This document shows, one piece after another, positions 6,910 through 14,765 of a stretch of 21,263 nt of DNA. The stretch spans positions 87,934 to 109,196 of the forward strand of contig FR891337.1 in NCBI GenBank assembly GCA_000435335.1, in the 5' to 3' direction. The position numbers and the translations under genes were made by a program. Position 1 is the first letter of the stretch; each line of letters opens with the position of its first letter. Source of the stretch: Clostridium sp. CAG:964 (GTDB lineage: Bacteria > Bacillota > Clostridia > Oscillospirales > Acutalibacteraceae). The notes beneath the pieces were generated by a model that searched no databases, had not been told where the DNA came from, and worked only from the letters and a program-made list of their open reading frames with translations.

Positions 6910-8034
6910 ATGAATATAAACTTTACTGCACCTTGCCTGCTGGGAGTAGAGGGTATAGTAGCACAGGAGCTTAAAAGGCTGGGAGCTGAAAATGTTTCTC
7001 CGGAAAACGGCAGAGTTAATTTCAGCGGTGACTATAATATTTTGGCAAGAACAAATATCTGCTCAAGATACAGTGAAAGAATCCTGATAGAAATGGGCAA
7101 GTTTACTGCAAAAACCTTTGAGGAGCTGTTTCAAGGCGTTAAGACATTGCCTTGGGAGCAGTGGATAGGGAAAAAAGACAAATTTCCTGTTAAGGGCAGA
7201 AGCCTAAATTCACAGCTTAGCAGTGTGCCATCCTGTCAAAAAATAATAAAAAAGGCGATAGTCGAAAGACTAAAAAGCAAATACAAGGTGCAGTGGCTGG
7301 AAGAAACAGGTGAGCTTTATCAGATACAGTTTTTAATTATGAAAAATAAAGTAAGTATTATGATAGACACCTCCGGCAGCGGCTTGCACAAGCGTGGCTA
7401 CCGTGCTGTGTCTACAGAAGCACCAATAAAAGAAACCCTGGCTGCTGTAATGGCAGATTTATCTCATATACACAGCAACCACATTGTTGCGGACCCGTTT
7501 TGCGGCTCCGGTACAATTTTAATTGAAGCGGCACTAAAGGCAATGAATATAGCACCGGGAAAGAATCGTGATTTTACTTCAAAGCACTGGAGCTGCATAA
7601 GCAGTGGTATATGGCAGCAGGAAATCGAAAGGGCGATTTCCGAAGAAAAACAGGACGCTTTGTTTGAGGGCTACGGTTATGATATTGACCAAAACGCATT
7701 GGAGCTTTCGGCTGCAAATGCAGTAAAGGCAGGAGTAGGCAAAAGGCTGCACTTTGCAAGGAGAGATATTAAGGATTTTGCAATGGACTTTGAACGCTGC
7801 AGCATTATTACAAACCCGCCATACGGTGAAAGACTATTGGATATTGAGCAGGCACAGCAGCTTTACAGGACTATGGGGGAAAGGTTTGTGCAAAAAAGCG
7901 GCTACAGCTATACTATTATCAGTCCGGACGAAGAATTTGAGATGATTTTCGGACGCAAGGCGGACAAACGCAGAAAATTGTACAACGGTATGATAAAATG
8001 CCAGGTGTATATGTATTTTAAAAACAATACATAA
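6910..8034 (+). CDS. THUMP-domain class I RNA methyltransferase (RlmL/YpsC-like)
   Basis: Members of this family methylate guanine N2 in 23S rRNA using S-adenosylmethionine. The 374-residue product begins with a ferredoxin-like/THUMP RNA-binding region (about 1-155). The conserved HKRGYR follows (160-165), then a Rossmann methyltransferase domain with the SAM-binding DPFCGSGT at 195-202 and the catalytic NPPYGERL at 302-309. I place the start at 6910, not at the in-frame ATG at 6874. The upstream one lies inside the terminator loop and has no ribosome binding site, while 6910 has AAAGGA at 6896-6901. The family assignment is firm; the exact rRNA position modified is not known from sequence. 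Confidence 0.92.
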   Translation: MNINFTAPCLLGVEGIVAQELKRLGAENVSPENGRVNFSGDYNILARTNICSRYSERILIEMGKFTAKTFEELFQGVKTLPWEQWIGKKDKFPVKGRSLNSQLSSVPSCQKIIKKAIVERLKSKYKVQWLEETGELYQIQFLIMKNKVSIMIDTSGSGLHKRGYRAVSTEAPIKETLAAVMADLSHIHSNHIVADPFCGSGTILIEAALKAMNIAPGKNRDFTSKHWSCISSGIWQQEIERAISEEKQDALFEGYGYDIDQNALELSAANAVKAGVGKRLHFARRDIKDFAMDFERCSIITNPPYGERLLDIEQAQQLYRTMGERFVQKSGYSYTIISPDEEFEMIFGRKADKRRKLYNGMIKCQVYMYFKNNT

Positions 8035-8041
8035 TATTTTT
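8010..8041 (+). terminator. Weak terminator overlapping the methyltransferase stop codon
   Basis: TATGTATT (8010-8017) and AATACATA (8026-8033) form a perfect 8-bp AT-rich stem, followed by five T residues (8037-8041). The right arm includes part of the stop codon (8032-8034). Confidence 0.4.
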
Positions 8042-8140
8042 AAGATTAACTAAATTACATAACAGCTTTTATTTTCAAATCGAAATTAATTGTCTAATAT
8101 AATAAATATAACTTAATTTCAGAAAAAATTTGCAAAACAC

Positions 8141-8169
8141 TTGAAAATATCTTTCGCCTGTGTTAAAAT
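8141..8169 (+). promoter_or_regulatory. Sigma-A promoter of rpsB-tsf
   Basis: TTGAAA (8141-8146), 17 bp, TAAAAT (8164-8169), with TGT before the -10. The predicted start is near 8176, giving a leader of about 107 bases. Confidence 0.8.
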
Positions 8170-8182
8170 ATTTAGGCATTAC

Positions 8183-8224
8183 GCACGCTGGTACTTTTTT
8201 GCAGGTGCTGTTAGCCATTAACAG
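8183..8224 (+). promoter_or_regulatory. Two-hairpin leader of rpsB (candidate S2 autoregulatory leader)
   Basis: GCAC-G-CTG (8183-8190, one bulged G) pairs with CAGGTGC (8202-8208). Immediately after, CTGTTA (8208-8213) pairs with TAACAG (8219-8224) around a GCCAT loop. A GGAGGATT at 8252-8259 repeats the true ribosome binding site (AAGGAGGATT) just upstream of it. rpsB operons are often controlled by S2 binding to the leader; here this is inferred from position and fold. Confidence 0.5.
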
Positions 8225-8282
8225 TTGGCAAATATTATGTTGAGTACAGCGGAGGATTATAACCTAAGGAGGATTTTTTAAA

Positions 8283-9038
8283 ATGGCAGTAGTATCAATG
8301 AAACAACTTTTAGAAGCAGGTGTACACTTTGGTCACCAGACAAGAAGATGGAACCCTAAGATGGCTGAATACATCTTCACAGAGCGTAACGGTATCTATA
8401 TTATTGACCTGCAGAAGACAGTTAAGAAGCTGGAAGAGGCATATGCTTTTGTTCGTGACCTTTCAATGGAAGGCAAGAGCGTTCTTTTCGTAGGTACAAA
8501 AAAGCAGGCTCAGGATTCTGTAAAGGAAGAGGCTGAAAGAGCCGGTGCTTTCTATGTAAACGCTAGATGGTTAGGCGGTATGATGACTAACTTCACAACA
8601 ATTCAGAGAAGAATTAACAGACTAAAGCAGCTTCGTGCAATGGAAGAGGACGGAACTTTTGATCTTCTACCAAAGAAGGAAGTTATTAAGCTGAACCTTG
8701 AAATTGAAAAGCTAGAGAAGTTTATGGGCGGCATTAAGGAAATGAAGGAAATGCCTGGTGCATTGTTCATTGTTGACCCACGCAAGGAAAGAATTGCAGT
8801 AGCAGAGGCTAAGAAGCTAGGTATTCCGATAGTTGCTATTGTAGATACAAACTGTGACCCAGACGAAATTGACTATGTTATTCCTGGTAACGACGACGCT
8901 ATTCGTGCCGTTAAGCTAATTGCAGGTACTATCGCAAACGCTATTATCGAGGGTAACGAAGGTAAAATGGGCGCAGCTGCAGCTGAGGAAGAAGCAGTTG
9001 AGACAGAAGAAGAGGCTGTAGAGGAAGCAGCTGAATAA
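8283..9038 (+). CDS. rpsB: 30S ribosomal protein S2
   Basis: S2 joins late in 30S assembly on the small-subunit back and is needed for S1 docking. The 251-residue product has the full S2 pattern: MKQLLEAGVHFGHQTRRWNPKM, YIIDLQKTVKKLEEAY, VLFVGTKKQAQD, RWLGGMMTNFTTIQ, PGALFIVDPRKERIAVAEA and IPIVAIVDTNCDPD. It ends in an acidic, Glu/Ala-rich tail (about 228-251) common in clostridial S2. The ATG sits 10 bases after AAGGAGG. It is co-directional with tsf 90 bp downstream, the usual pair. Confidence 0.98.
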   Translation: MAVVSMKQLLEAGVHFGHQTRRWNPKMAEYIFTERNGIYIIDLQKTVKKLEEAYAFVRDLSMEGKSVLFVGTKKQAQDSVKEEAERAGAFYVNARWLGGMMTNFTTIQRRINRLKQLRAMEEDGTFDLLPKKEVIKLNLEIEKLEKFMGGIKEMKEMPGALFIVDPRKERIAVAEAKKLGIPIVAIVDTNCDPDEIDYVIPGNDDAIRAVKLIAGTIANAIIEGNEGKMGAAAAEEEAVETEEEAVEEAAE

Positions 9039-9061
9039 TTTCAGAACCGGATATAAAAATT

Positions 9062-9091
9062 ATTACAGGGTAGAATTTACTGCCCTGTAAT
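9062..9091 (+). terminator. Hairpin between rpsB and tsf, possible partial terminator or processing site
   Basis: ATTACAGGGTAG (9062-9073) pairs with CTGCCCTGTAAT (9080-9091) as a 12-bp stem with a six-base loop. Only a short, broken T run follows (TTTCTG), so it is more likely a leaky attenuator or RNA processing site that sets the S2:EF-Ts ratio than a full stop. Confidence 0.5.
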
Positions 9092-9128
9092 TTCTGTAGA
9101 TATAACTATACGAAAGGAATGATTTTAA

Positions 9129-10037
9129 ATGGCATTTACAGCTAAAGATGTAAAAGCATTAAGAGAAAAAACCGGATGTGGCATGATGGATTGTAAGAAG
9201 GCTCTTACAGAAGCAGACGGTGATATGGATAAAGCAGTTGACTACCTAAGAGAGCAGGGTCTTGCTAAGCAGGCTAAGAAGAGCGGCAGAATTGCTGCTG
9301 AGGGTGTTGCTTTCGCAAAGACAAACGCTGACAATACTCTGGGTGTTGTAATTGAAGTAAACGCTGAAACAGACTTTGTTGCTAAGAACGCTGATTTCCA
9401 GGCTTTTGTTGAGACATGTGCTAACACAGTTATGGAGCAGAATCCTGCTGATGTTGACGCTTTGCTTGCTTGCACAGCTACAGGCTCAACAGAAACAGTT
9501 GACGCATTGCTAAAGGAAAAGGTTCTTACAATTGGTGAGAATATTAAGATTCGTCGTTTTGCTCGCTTTGAGGGTACAGTAACATCTTACATCCACGCCG
9601 GCGGCAGAATTGGTGTTATCGTTAAGTTTGACACAGATGTTGCTGACAAGGACGGCTTCCAGACATATGCTAAGGATATTGCTATGCAGATTGCAGCTAT
9701 TAACCCAGGCTACCTAAATGAGCAGTCAGTTCCGGCTGAGGTTTTGGAGCATGAAAAGAGCATTATGAAGGCCGAGGTTGTAAACAGCGGTAAGCCTGAG
9801 GCTATTGCAGAAAAAATCGTTATGGGTAAAATCGGTAAGTTCTACAAGGAAAATTGCTTGGTTGACCAGGTATTCGTTAAGGACAGCAGCCTTTCAGTTA
9901 CTCAGTACACAAACAATGTTGCTAAGGAGCTAGGCGGCTCTATTAAGATTACAGACTTCGTTCGTTACGAAAAGGGCGAGGGTCTGGAGAAGCGTGAAGA
10001 CAACTTTGCTGACGAAGTTGCAAGCATGGTTAAGTAA
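9129..10037 (+). CDS. tsf: Translation elongation factor Ts
   Basis: EF-Ts regenerates EF-Tu by driving GDP release. The 302-residue protein starts with the UBA-like domain (VKALREKTGCGMMDCKKAL, about 9-27). Next is the core with the conserved TDFVAKN stretch, then GGRIGVIVKFD and KDIAMQIAAINPGYL. The C-terminal module contains KFYKENCLVDQVFVKD. AAAGGA is eight bases before the ATG. The gene shares the rpsB promoter and is closed by a strong terminator. Confidence 0.98.
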   Translation: MAFTAKDVKALREKTGCGMMDCKKALTEADGDMDKAVDYLREQGLAKQAKKSGRIAAEGVAFAKTNADNTLGVVIEVNAETDFVAKNADFQAFVETCANTVMEQNPADVDALLACTATGSTETVDALLKEKVLTIGENIKIRRFARFEGTVTSYIHAGGRIGVIVKFDTDVADKDGFQTYAKDIAMQIAAINPGYLNEQSVPAEVLEHEKSIMKAEVVNSGKPEAIAEKIVMGKIGKFYKENCLVDQVFVKDSSLSVTQYTNNVAKELGGSIKITDFVRYEKGEGLEKREDNFADEVASMVK

Positions 10038-10065
10038 TTTTACTTTGCATTTACATTTTGATTTT

Positions 10066-10099
10066 AAACAGCCCTGTGCTTTTGCGCAGGGCTGTTTTT
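10066..10099 (+). terminator. Strong terminator between tsf and fbp, possibly bidirectional
   Basis: AAACAGCCCTGTGC (10066-10079) pairs along its whole length with GCGCAGGGCTGTTT (10084-10097) around a TTTT loop, then T to 10099. On the minus strand the stem ends in TTT, so it may also serve the convergent fbp gene. Confidence 0.92.
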
Positions 10100-10105
10100 G
10101 ACTTG

Positions 10106-12061
10106 CTATTTTTTATGGGCTTGCTTTACAGTACCGTTTCTGTATGCCTCAATAAGCTCTTTAAGGTCGTTTATACTCTCCTTAATTTTCTTACCGGTGT
10201 CGGTATCACCTACAAGAATTCTTGTGCTGCTTACCTGTGAGGCTACACGGGTTGTTTCCATATCCTTTCCACTCTGAATGGTATAATCCACAGATTTAAA
10301 AGGCTGGTGTGCCGTAAGCATTAAACCGTATGAATTATAAATAAGTGTATATCCTGCTATGCCGGTTACCTTGTGGTACGGCTGTGAAAAGCCGCCGTCA
10401 ATAATAATTACCTTGCCGCCGCATTTTATGGGGCTTTCACCGTGCGTATGGTGTATAGGTACATGACCGTTAATAATATGGGCATTTTCGCTGTTGATAT
10501 TGAATTCTTTAAAGATATTTTTAACTGTTGTTTCATCGTTTATAAAGCTATAATAAGGATCCTTCGTTTCTGTATAGGTGCTTTTATCGTCTACAAAGTA
10601 TCGTTCAAAGGTTGTCATTTTATCTCTGCCATACAGTGGGGAGTCTGCACCATTCCACAAAAACCACAATATATCCCTGCCGCATTTCTTTTCCCTCTCA
10701 TCAACAGACAGAAATGCTTTTCTTGCTCTTATTTCAAGCTCATCGTACAAAGCTTTGCCGGACAATTCGGTGCCAAACAAATTAATTTTCCTGAATGTTC
10801 CGTCATCATTCATCGGAATACAGCCATGAAACAACAAATTGTTATTGCAAACCTTGTACAAACCGCCCTTGTTTAGCAAAAGCTTAATATGCTCTCTCAG
10901 CCTTTTGCAGTTAATAAATGAATTTCTTAATTTATCTATAATAAGCTGCTCTTGCTTGGTTAGGGTATAAGGCTCATTAAAATCAACTGTAGGGAAGCTA
11001 AGGTCACGCATAGCATAGCTTTTCCCGTCAATAGTTACAGAGCCGTTTTTTATATTTATTTTGTCAAGCATAAGCCTGTTATCCATTTTGTATTCAGGGT
11101 GCTCCTTAATAAGCCGGCCCTCAAGCTTGAACTGAATAACGGCTATAGCTTTTTGCATTTTCATAGACAGCTGTGTTTCATTATCCGTTGTACTGCTGTG
11201 TCGGCTTTTTACGGCAAATTCACTGCAGGGGTCGTCCTTGTATATATCCATTGCAAACAGTGCCAAAGGCATAATGCTTATACCATAGCCGTTTTCCAGT
11301 ACAGACAGATTGTCATACAGCAGGCTTGTGCGTACAATATTTGCAATGCAGGCAGTTTGACCGGCACTGGCACCCATCCACAGAACATCATGATTACCCC
11401 ACTGAATGTCAAGGGAATGATATTTCATAAGGCTGTCCATTACAAAATGGGAGCCATAGCCTCTGTCGTAAATATCCCCTATAATATGCAGGTGGTCAAT
11501 AACCAGCTGTTGGATTAGGTGTGACATTTCTATAATAAAATCATCGGCACAGCCAATTTCAATAATTGTGTTAATTATTTCATCGTAATACGCAGTTTTG
11601 TTAAGAACCTCTTTTTTCTCTGTAATAAGCTCCTCGATAATATATCTGTAGTTTTCCGGCAGAGCCTTTCTAACCTTTGAGCGGGTATATTTTGATGAAA
11701 CAATTCTGCATACCTCTACAAGCTGATAAAGCGTTGTTCTGTACCAACTGCTGTCTGCAAGCTGCTTGTTTTTTAAATATTCAAGCTTTTCGCTTGGATA
11801 ATAAATAAGCGATGCCAGCTCCTGCTTTTCTTCCTTACTTAGCTTTTCGCCAAATACATCGTTTATCTTCTTCATTACAGCTCCCGAGCCATTACGCAGT
11901 ACATGAGAAAAAGCTCTGTATTCGCCGTGAATATCCGAAAGAAAATGCTCTGTACCCTTTGGCAAATTTAAAATCGACTGCAAATTTATTATTTCAGTGG
12001 CGGCACTGTCTATTGTAGGATATTGCCCCGAAAGACATTCCAAAAGTCTTATTTTATCCAT
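10106..12061 (-). CDS. fbp: Fructose-1,6-bisphosphatase, class III
   Basis: This enzyme hydrolyses fructose 1,6-bisphosphate to fructose 6-phosphate in gluconeogenesis. Class III enzymes are the Firmicutes type with a metallophosphoesterase core. The 651-residue length is typical. Metal-binding motifs are DIHGE (43-47), GDIYDR (195-200) and GNHD (222-225). A C-terminal NGHVPIHHTHGESPIKCGGK region is followed by IIIDGGFSQPYHK. AAAGGGTG lies about seven bases before the ATG on the minus strand. It is a single gene, convergent with tsf. A TATAAT at 12090-12095 (read on the minus strand) is the best -10, with a poor -35. Confidence 0.97.
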   Translation of the reverse strand: MDKIRLLECLSGQYPTIDSAATEIINLQSILNLPKGTEHFLSDIHGEYRAFSHVLRNGSGAVMKKINDVFGEKLSKEEKQELASLIYYPSEKLEYLKNKQLADSSWYRTTLYQLVEVCRIVSSKYTRSKVRKALPENYRYIIEELITEKKEVLNKTAYYDEIINTIIEIGCADDFIIEMSHLIQQLVIDHLHIIGDIYDRGYGSHFVMDSLMKYHSLDIQWGNHDVLWMGASAGQTACIANIVRTSLLYDNLSVLENGYGISIMPLALFAMDIYKDDPCSEFAVKSRHSSTTDNETQLSMKMQKAIAVIQFKLEGRLIKEHPEYKMDNRLMLDKINIKNGSVTIDGKSYAMRDLSFPTVDFNEPYTLTKQEQLIIDKLRNSFINCKRLREHIKLLLNKGGLYKVCNNNLLFHGCIPMNDDGTFRKINLFGTELSGKALYDELEIRARKAFLSVDEREKKCGRDILWFLWNGADSPLYGRDKMTTFERYFVDDKSTYTETKDPYYSFINDETTVKNIFKEFNINSENAHIINGHVPIHHTHGESPIKCGGKVIIIDGGFSQPYHKVTGIAGYTLIYNSYGLMLTAHQPFKSVDYTIQSGKDMETTRVASQVSSTRILVGDTDTGKKIKESINDLKELIEAYRNGTVKQAHKK

Positions 12062-12136
12062 AAAATCACACCCTTTAAATTATGGTCAAATTATACATCT
12101 TAGCTCTAAAATTACTATATATAAATTTTTAAATTC

Positions 12137-12166
12137 TTGTTAATATAATTACATATCAATAACAAC
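12137..12166 (+). promoter_or_regulatory. Candidate promoter/operator region of the Crp/Fnr gene
   Basis: TTGTTA (12137-12142) and TAACAA (12160-12165) are an inverted pair 17 bp apart that also fits a weak -35/-10 arrangement. ATAACAAC at 12159-12166 is identical to the right half of the palindrome in front of hcp (12917-12924), which suggests autoregulation. A separate TATAAT sits at 12144-12149 without a good -35. Confidence 0.4.
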
Positions 12167-12198
12167 AACTTTTAAATTTAGCGGCAGGTGGTAAGTCA

Positions 12199-12846
12199 GT
12201 GCAAAAATACTTAATATTTAATAATATAACCCAAAACGATATAAACCAAATGTTTGAAATGGGGTGTATAAGAAAACAAAAATTTGCAAAAAATACGGTA
12301 ATTTTATCAGCAGGCAATATTACAAAGGAAATCGGTATAATTAAAAGCGGAAGTGTAAACATTGAAAAAATTGACATATGGGGAAATAAAAGTATATTGA
12401 GCAATTTCTCGGCGGGGCACACAATAGCCGAGGCTTACGCTATAACCAACGAAATAATGATGGTTGATGTTGTAGCAGCTGAAAATTCTGAGCTTATATT
12501 TTTAAATGTGCAAGCCCTGTTGTCCAAAAATAATTCAAAATACCGTTGGTACACACATATTCTTGAAAATCTTATTAAACTTTCATCAGAAAAAAATCTT
12601 GTTTTGGCAAACAGAATTTTTTGTATTACTCCTAAAAATGTTCGTTCAAGACTTCTTACTTACCTAAACGAACAAAGCATAATTCACAACAGTAATGAAT
12701 TTGATATTCCGTTTAACCGTCAGCAAATGGCAGAATATTTGAACCTAGACAGAAGTGCCTTATCAAAAGAGCTGTCAAATATGCAAAGTGAAGGGTTACT
12801 TAACTATAAAAAGAATCATTTTACTTTATATGTAAATAAAAATTAA
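12199..12846 (+). CDS. Crp/Fnr-family transcription regulator
   Basis: This is a homodimeric DNA-binding regulator with an N-terminal cyclic-nucleotide-type beta-barrel (about 10-115), a dimerisation helix (about 120-145), and a C-terminal winged helix (about 165-212). The winged helix contains NRQQMAEYLNLDRSALSKEL, a typical Crp-type recognition region. Only two cysteines are seen, so it lacks the cysteine set of an FNR iron-sulfur sensor. A haem or other ligand is possible. I use the GTG start at 12199 because AGGTGG (12186-12191) is seven bases upstream; the first ATG is 17 codons in. The gene lies directly upstream of hcp, an arrangement like HcpR-type nitrosative-stress regulators, so hcp is the likely target. 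Confidence 0.88.
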   Translation: MQKYLIFNNITQNDINQMFEMGCIRKQKFAKNTVILSAGNITKEIGIIKSGSVNIEKIDIWGNKSILSNFSAGHTIAEAYAITNEIMMVDVVAAENSELIFLNVQALLSKNNSKYRWYTHILENLIKLSSEKNLVLANRIFCITPKNVRSRLLTYLNEQSIIHNSNEFDIPFNRQQMAEYLNLDRSALSKELSNMQSEGLLNYKKNHFTLYVNKN

Positions 12847-12860
12847 TAATATTTGTATTA

Positions 12861-12899
12861 AAAATTTCCGGCAGTTATATAGGCTGCCGGAAATTTTTT
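12861..12899 (+). terminator. Strong intrinsic terminator after the Crp/Fnr gene
   Basis: AAAATTTCCGGCAG (12861-12874) and CTGCCGGAAATTTT (12884-12897) form a 14-bp stem with a nine-base loop and end in T residues. It separates the regulator from hcp. Confidence 0.92.
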
Positions 12900-12910
12900 A
12901 TTTTTAAAGG

Positions 12911-12924
12911 GTTGTTATAACAAC
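12911..12924. promoter_or_regulatory. Perfect 14-bp palindrome, candidate Crp/Fnr operator for hcp
   Basis: GTTGTTATAACAAC is a perfect inverted repeat with no spacer. It lies about 40-46 bp upstream of the likely hcp transcription start, where a class II Crp/Fnr activator would bind. Confidence 0.65.
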
Positions 12925-12929
12925 ATACA

Positions 12930-12957
12930 TTAACACCGTTTTGTATTATATTATAAC
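12930..12957 (+). promoter_or_regulatory. Candidate hcp promoter
   Basis: TTAACA (12930-12935), 16 bp, TATAAC (12952-12957). An alternative -10, TATTAT, is at 12944-12949. Both are modest, as expected of a promoter that needs an activator. Confidence 0.45.
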
Positions 12958-12960
12958 CAA

Positions 12961-12991
12961 CGCAGGGGCACTGCTGAACTAAGCCTTTGCG
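12961..12991 (+). promoter_or_regulatory. Hairpin in the hcp leader
   Basis: CGCAGGGGC (12961-12969) pairs with GCCTTTGCG (12983-12991), nine pairs including two G-U, around a 13-base loop, at the predicted 5' end of the hcp mRNA. No T run follows, so it is not a terminator. Its function is unknown. Confidence 0.4.
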
Positions 12992-13049
12992 CTTAAAGAA
13001 TATTGTTTTTTGTTAAAATTTGTAAATTATAATTCAAAGGAGAATTTGT

Positions 13050-14687
13050 ATGGAAAATAAAATGTTTTGTTACCAATGTCAGGAAACAGCCGGCTGTTCC
13101 GGTTGTACACAGGTTGGCGTATGCGGAAAAAAGCCTGATGTTGCTGCAATGCAGGATTTACTTATATATGTAACTAAAGGCATATCTGCCGTAACAACGG
13201 CACTTCGTGCAGGTGGGGAAGAGGTTTCTTCTGAAATTAATCATCTTATAACCCTAAATCTGTTTACAACAATAACAAATGCCAATTTTGATAAGGAGGT
13301 AATTACAGAGCGAATTAAAATAACACTCTCTAAAAAACAAGAGCTGCTTCAAAAAGTCAGAAATGTACAAATGTTGCCTGAGGCTGCTGTTTGGAATGGC
13401 AGTGAGGAAAACTTTGAGGCAAAGGCAGCACAGGTAGGTGTGCTTGCCACAGAAAATGAGGATATTCGTTCACTGCGTGAGTTAATAACCTATGGCTTAA
13501 AGGGACTGTCAGCCTATTCTAAGCACGCAAATGTGCTGTTAAAAGACAGCGAAGAGGTTGACGCCTTTTTACAGCGTGCACTGTCGGCAACTTTAGATAA
13601 TACACTAACTGCCGACCAGCTTGTTGAGCTTGCTATGGAAACCGGTAAATACGGTGTAGACGGTATGGCTATGCTGGACAGTGCCAACACAGAGGCCTAC
13701 GGCAATCCTGAAATCACAAAAGTAAATATAGGCGTAGGCAGTCGCCCGGGTATATTGGTATCCGGCCACGATTTAAAGGATTTGGAAATGCTGCTTGAGC
13801 AAACTCAGGGAACAGGCGTTGATATATATACACATTCAGAAATGCTGCCGGCTCACTATTACCCAAAATTCAAAAAATATCCTAACTTTATAGGAAATTA
13901 CGGTAATGCATGGTGGAAACAAAAGGAGGAGTTTGAAGCCTTTAACGGTCCTATACTAATGACAACAAACTGCATTGTACCTCCAAAAAGCAGCTACAAA
14001 GACCGTCTGTTTACAACAGGTGCAACAGGATACCCTGGCTGTAAACACATTAACGGCGGCATTGGCGAACAAAAAGACTTCTCTGAAATTATTGCTATGG
14101 CTAAAAGCTGTCAGCCACCTACAGAAATTGAAAACGGTGAAATAATCGGCGGTTTTGCACATAATCAGGTTTTGTCACTTGCAGATAAAATTGTAGACGC
14201 AGTAAAAACAGGCGCTATAAAGAAGTTTGTTGTAATGGCAGGCTGTGACGGTCGTGCAAAAAGCAGAAGCTATTATACAGACTTTGCAAAAGCATTGCCT
14301 AAAGACACAGTTATTCTAACTGCCGGCTGTGCTAAGTACAAGTATAACAAGCTCAATTTAGGCGATATTAACGGTATTCCTAGGGTGCTGGACGCAGGCC
14401 AGTGTAACGATTCTTATTCGCTTGCCGTAATAGCATTGAAATTAAAAGAAGTTTTTGAATGTAACGATATTAACGAATTGCCTATAATTTATAATATATC
14501 TTGGTATGAGCAAAAGGCTGTAATTGTATTGCTTTCACTGCTGTATCTTGGAGTAAAAAACATTCATTTAGGCCCAACACTTCCGGCATTTTTAAGCCCT
14601 AATGTTGCAAAAGTTTTAGTTGATAATTTTGGTATCAGCGGTATAGGTACAGTAGAGGAGGATATAGAGCTTTTCTTTGGTAAGTAA
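13050..14687 (+). CDS. hcp: Hybrid cluster protein (hydroxylamine reductase / NO-stress protein)
   Basis: Hcp carries a cubane iron-sulfur cluster and a Fe-S-O hybrid cluster. It reduces hydroxylamine in vitro and nitric oxide in vivo. The 545-residue product has the class I cubane ligands Cys7, Cys10, Cys19 and Cys25 (CX2C, X8, C, X5, C). All hybrid-cluster ligands can be placed by comparison with the Desulfovibrio protein: His240, Glu264, Cys308, Cys399, Cys427, Cys452, Glu487 and Lys489. The active site is therefore intact. AAAGGAG is about seven bases before the ATG. The gene is monocistronic, bounded by its own promoter and terminator, and sits directly after a Crp/Fnr regulator that probably controls it. 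Confidence 0.98.
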   Translation: MENKMFCYQCQETAGCSGCTQVGVCGKKPDVAAMQDLLIYVTKGISAVTTALRAGGEEVSSEINHLITLNLFTTITNANFDKEVITERIKITLSKKQELLQKVRNVQMLPEAAVWNGSEENFEAKAAQVGVLATENEDIRSLRELITYGLKGLSAYSKHANVLLKDSEEVDAFLQRALSATLDNTLTADQLVELAMETGKYGVDGMAMLDSANTEAYGNPEITKVNIGVGSRPGILVSGHDLKDLEMLLEQTQGTGVDIYTHSEMLPAHYYPKFKKYPNFIGNYGNAWWKQKEEFEAFNGPILMTTNCIVPPKSSYKDRLFTTGATGYPGCKHINGGIGEQKDFSEIIAMAKSCQPPTEIENGEIIGGFAHNQVLSLADKIVDAVKTGAIKKFVVMAGCDGRAKSRSYYTDFAKALPKDTVILTAGCAKYKYNKLNLGDINGIPRVLDAGQCNDSYSLAVIALKLKEVFECNDINELPIIYNISWYEQKAVIVLLSLLYLGVKNIHLGPTLPAFLSPNVAKVLVDNFGISGIGTVEEDIELFFGK

Positions 14688-14720
14688 TATATTTTTTAAT
14701 TAAACCCGGTATACTAATAA

Positions 14721-14765
14721 CACCGACCGTTTAAGGTTATTCTTAAATGGTCGGTGCTAGTTTTT
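14721..14765 (+). terminator. Strong terminator between hcp and comF
   Basis: CACCGACCGTTTAAG (14721-14735) pairs fully (15 pairs, one G-U) with CTTAAATGGTCGGTG (14742-14756). TTTTT follows after four bases (14761-14765). The stem abuts the stop codon of the convergent comF gene and may also act on that strand. Confidence 0.88.

Noticed and set aside
10442..10876. 144-codon plus-strand frame inside fbp
   Set aside because: It is a shadow of the well-supported class III fructose-bisphosphatase on the minus strand, as are the other plus-strand frames there.
13028..13033. TATAAT just before hcp as its -10 box
   Set aside because: Transcription would start within or after the ribosome binding site, and the -35 at 17 bp is poor.
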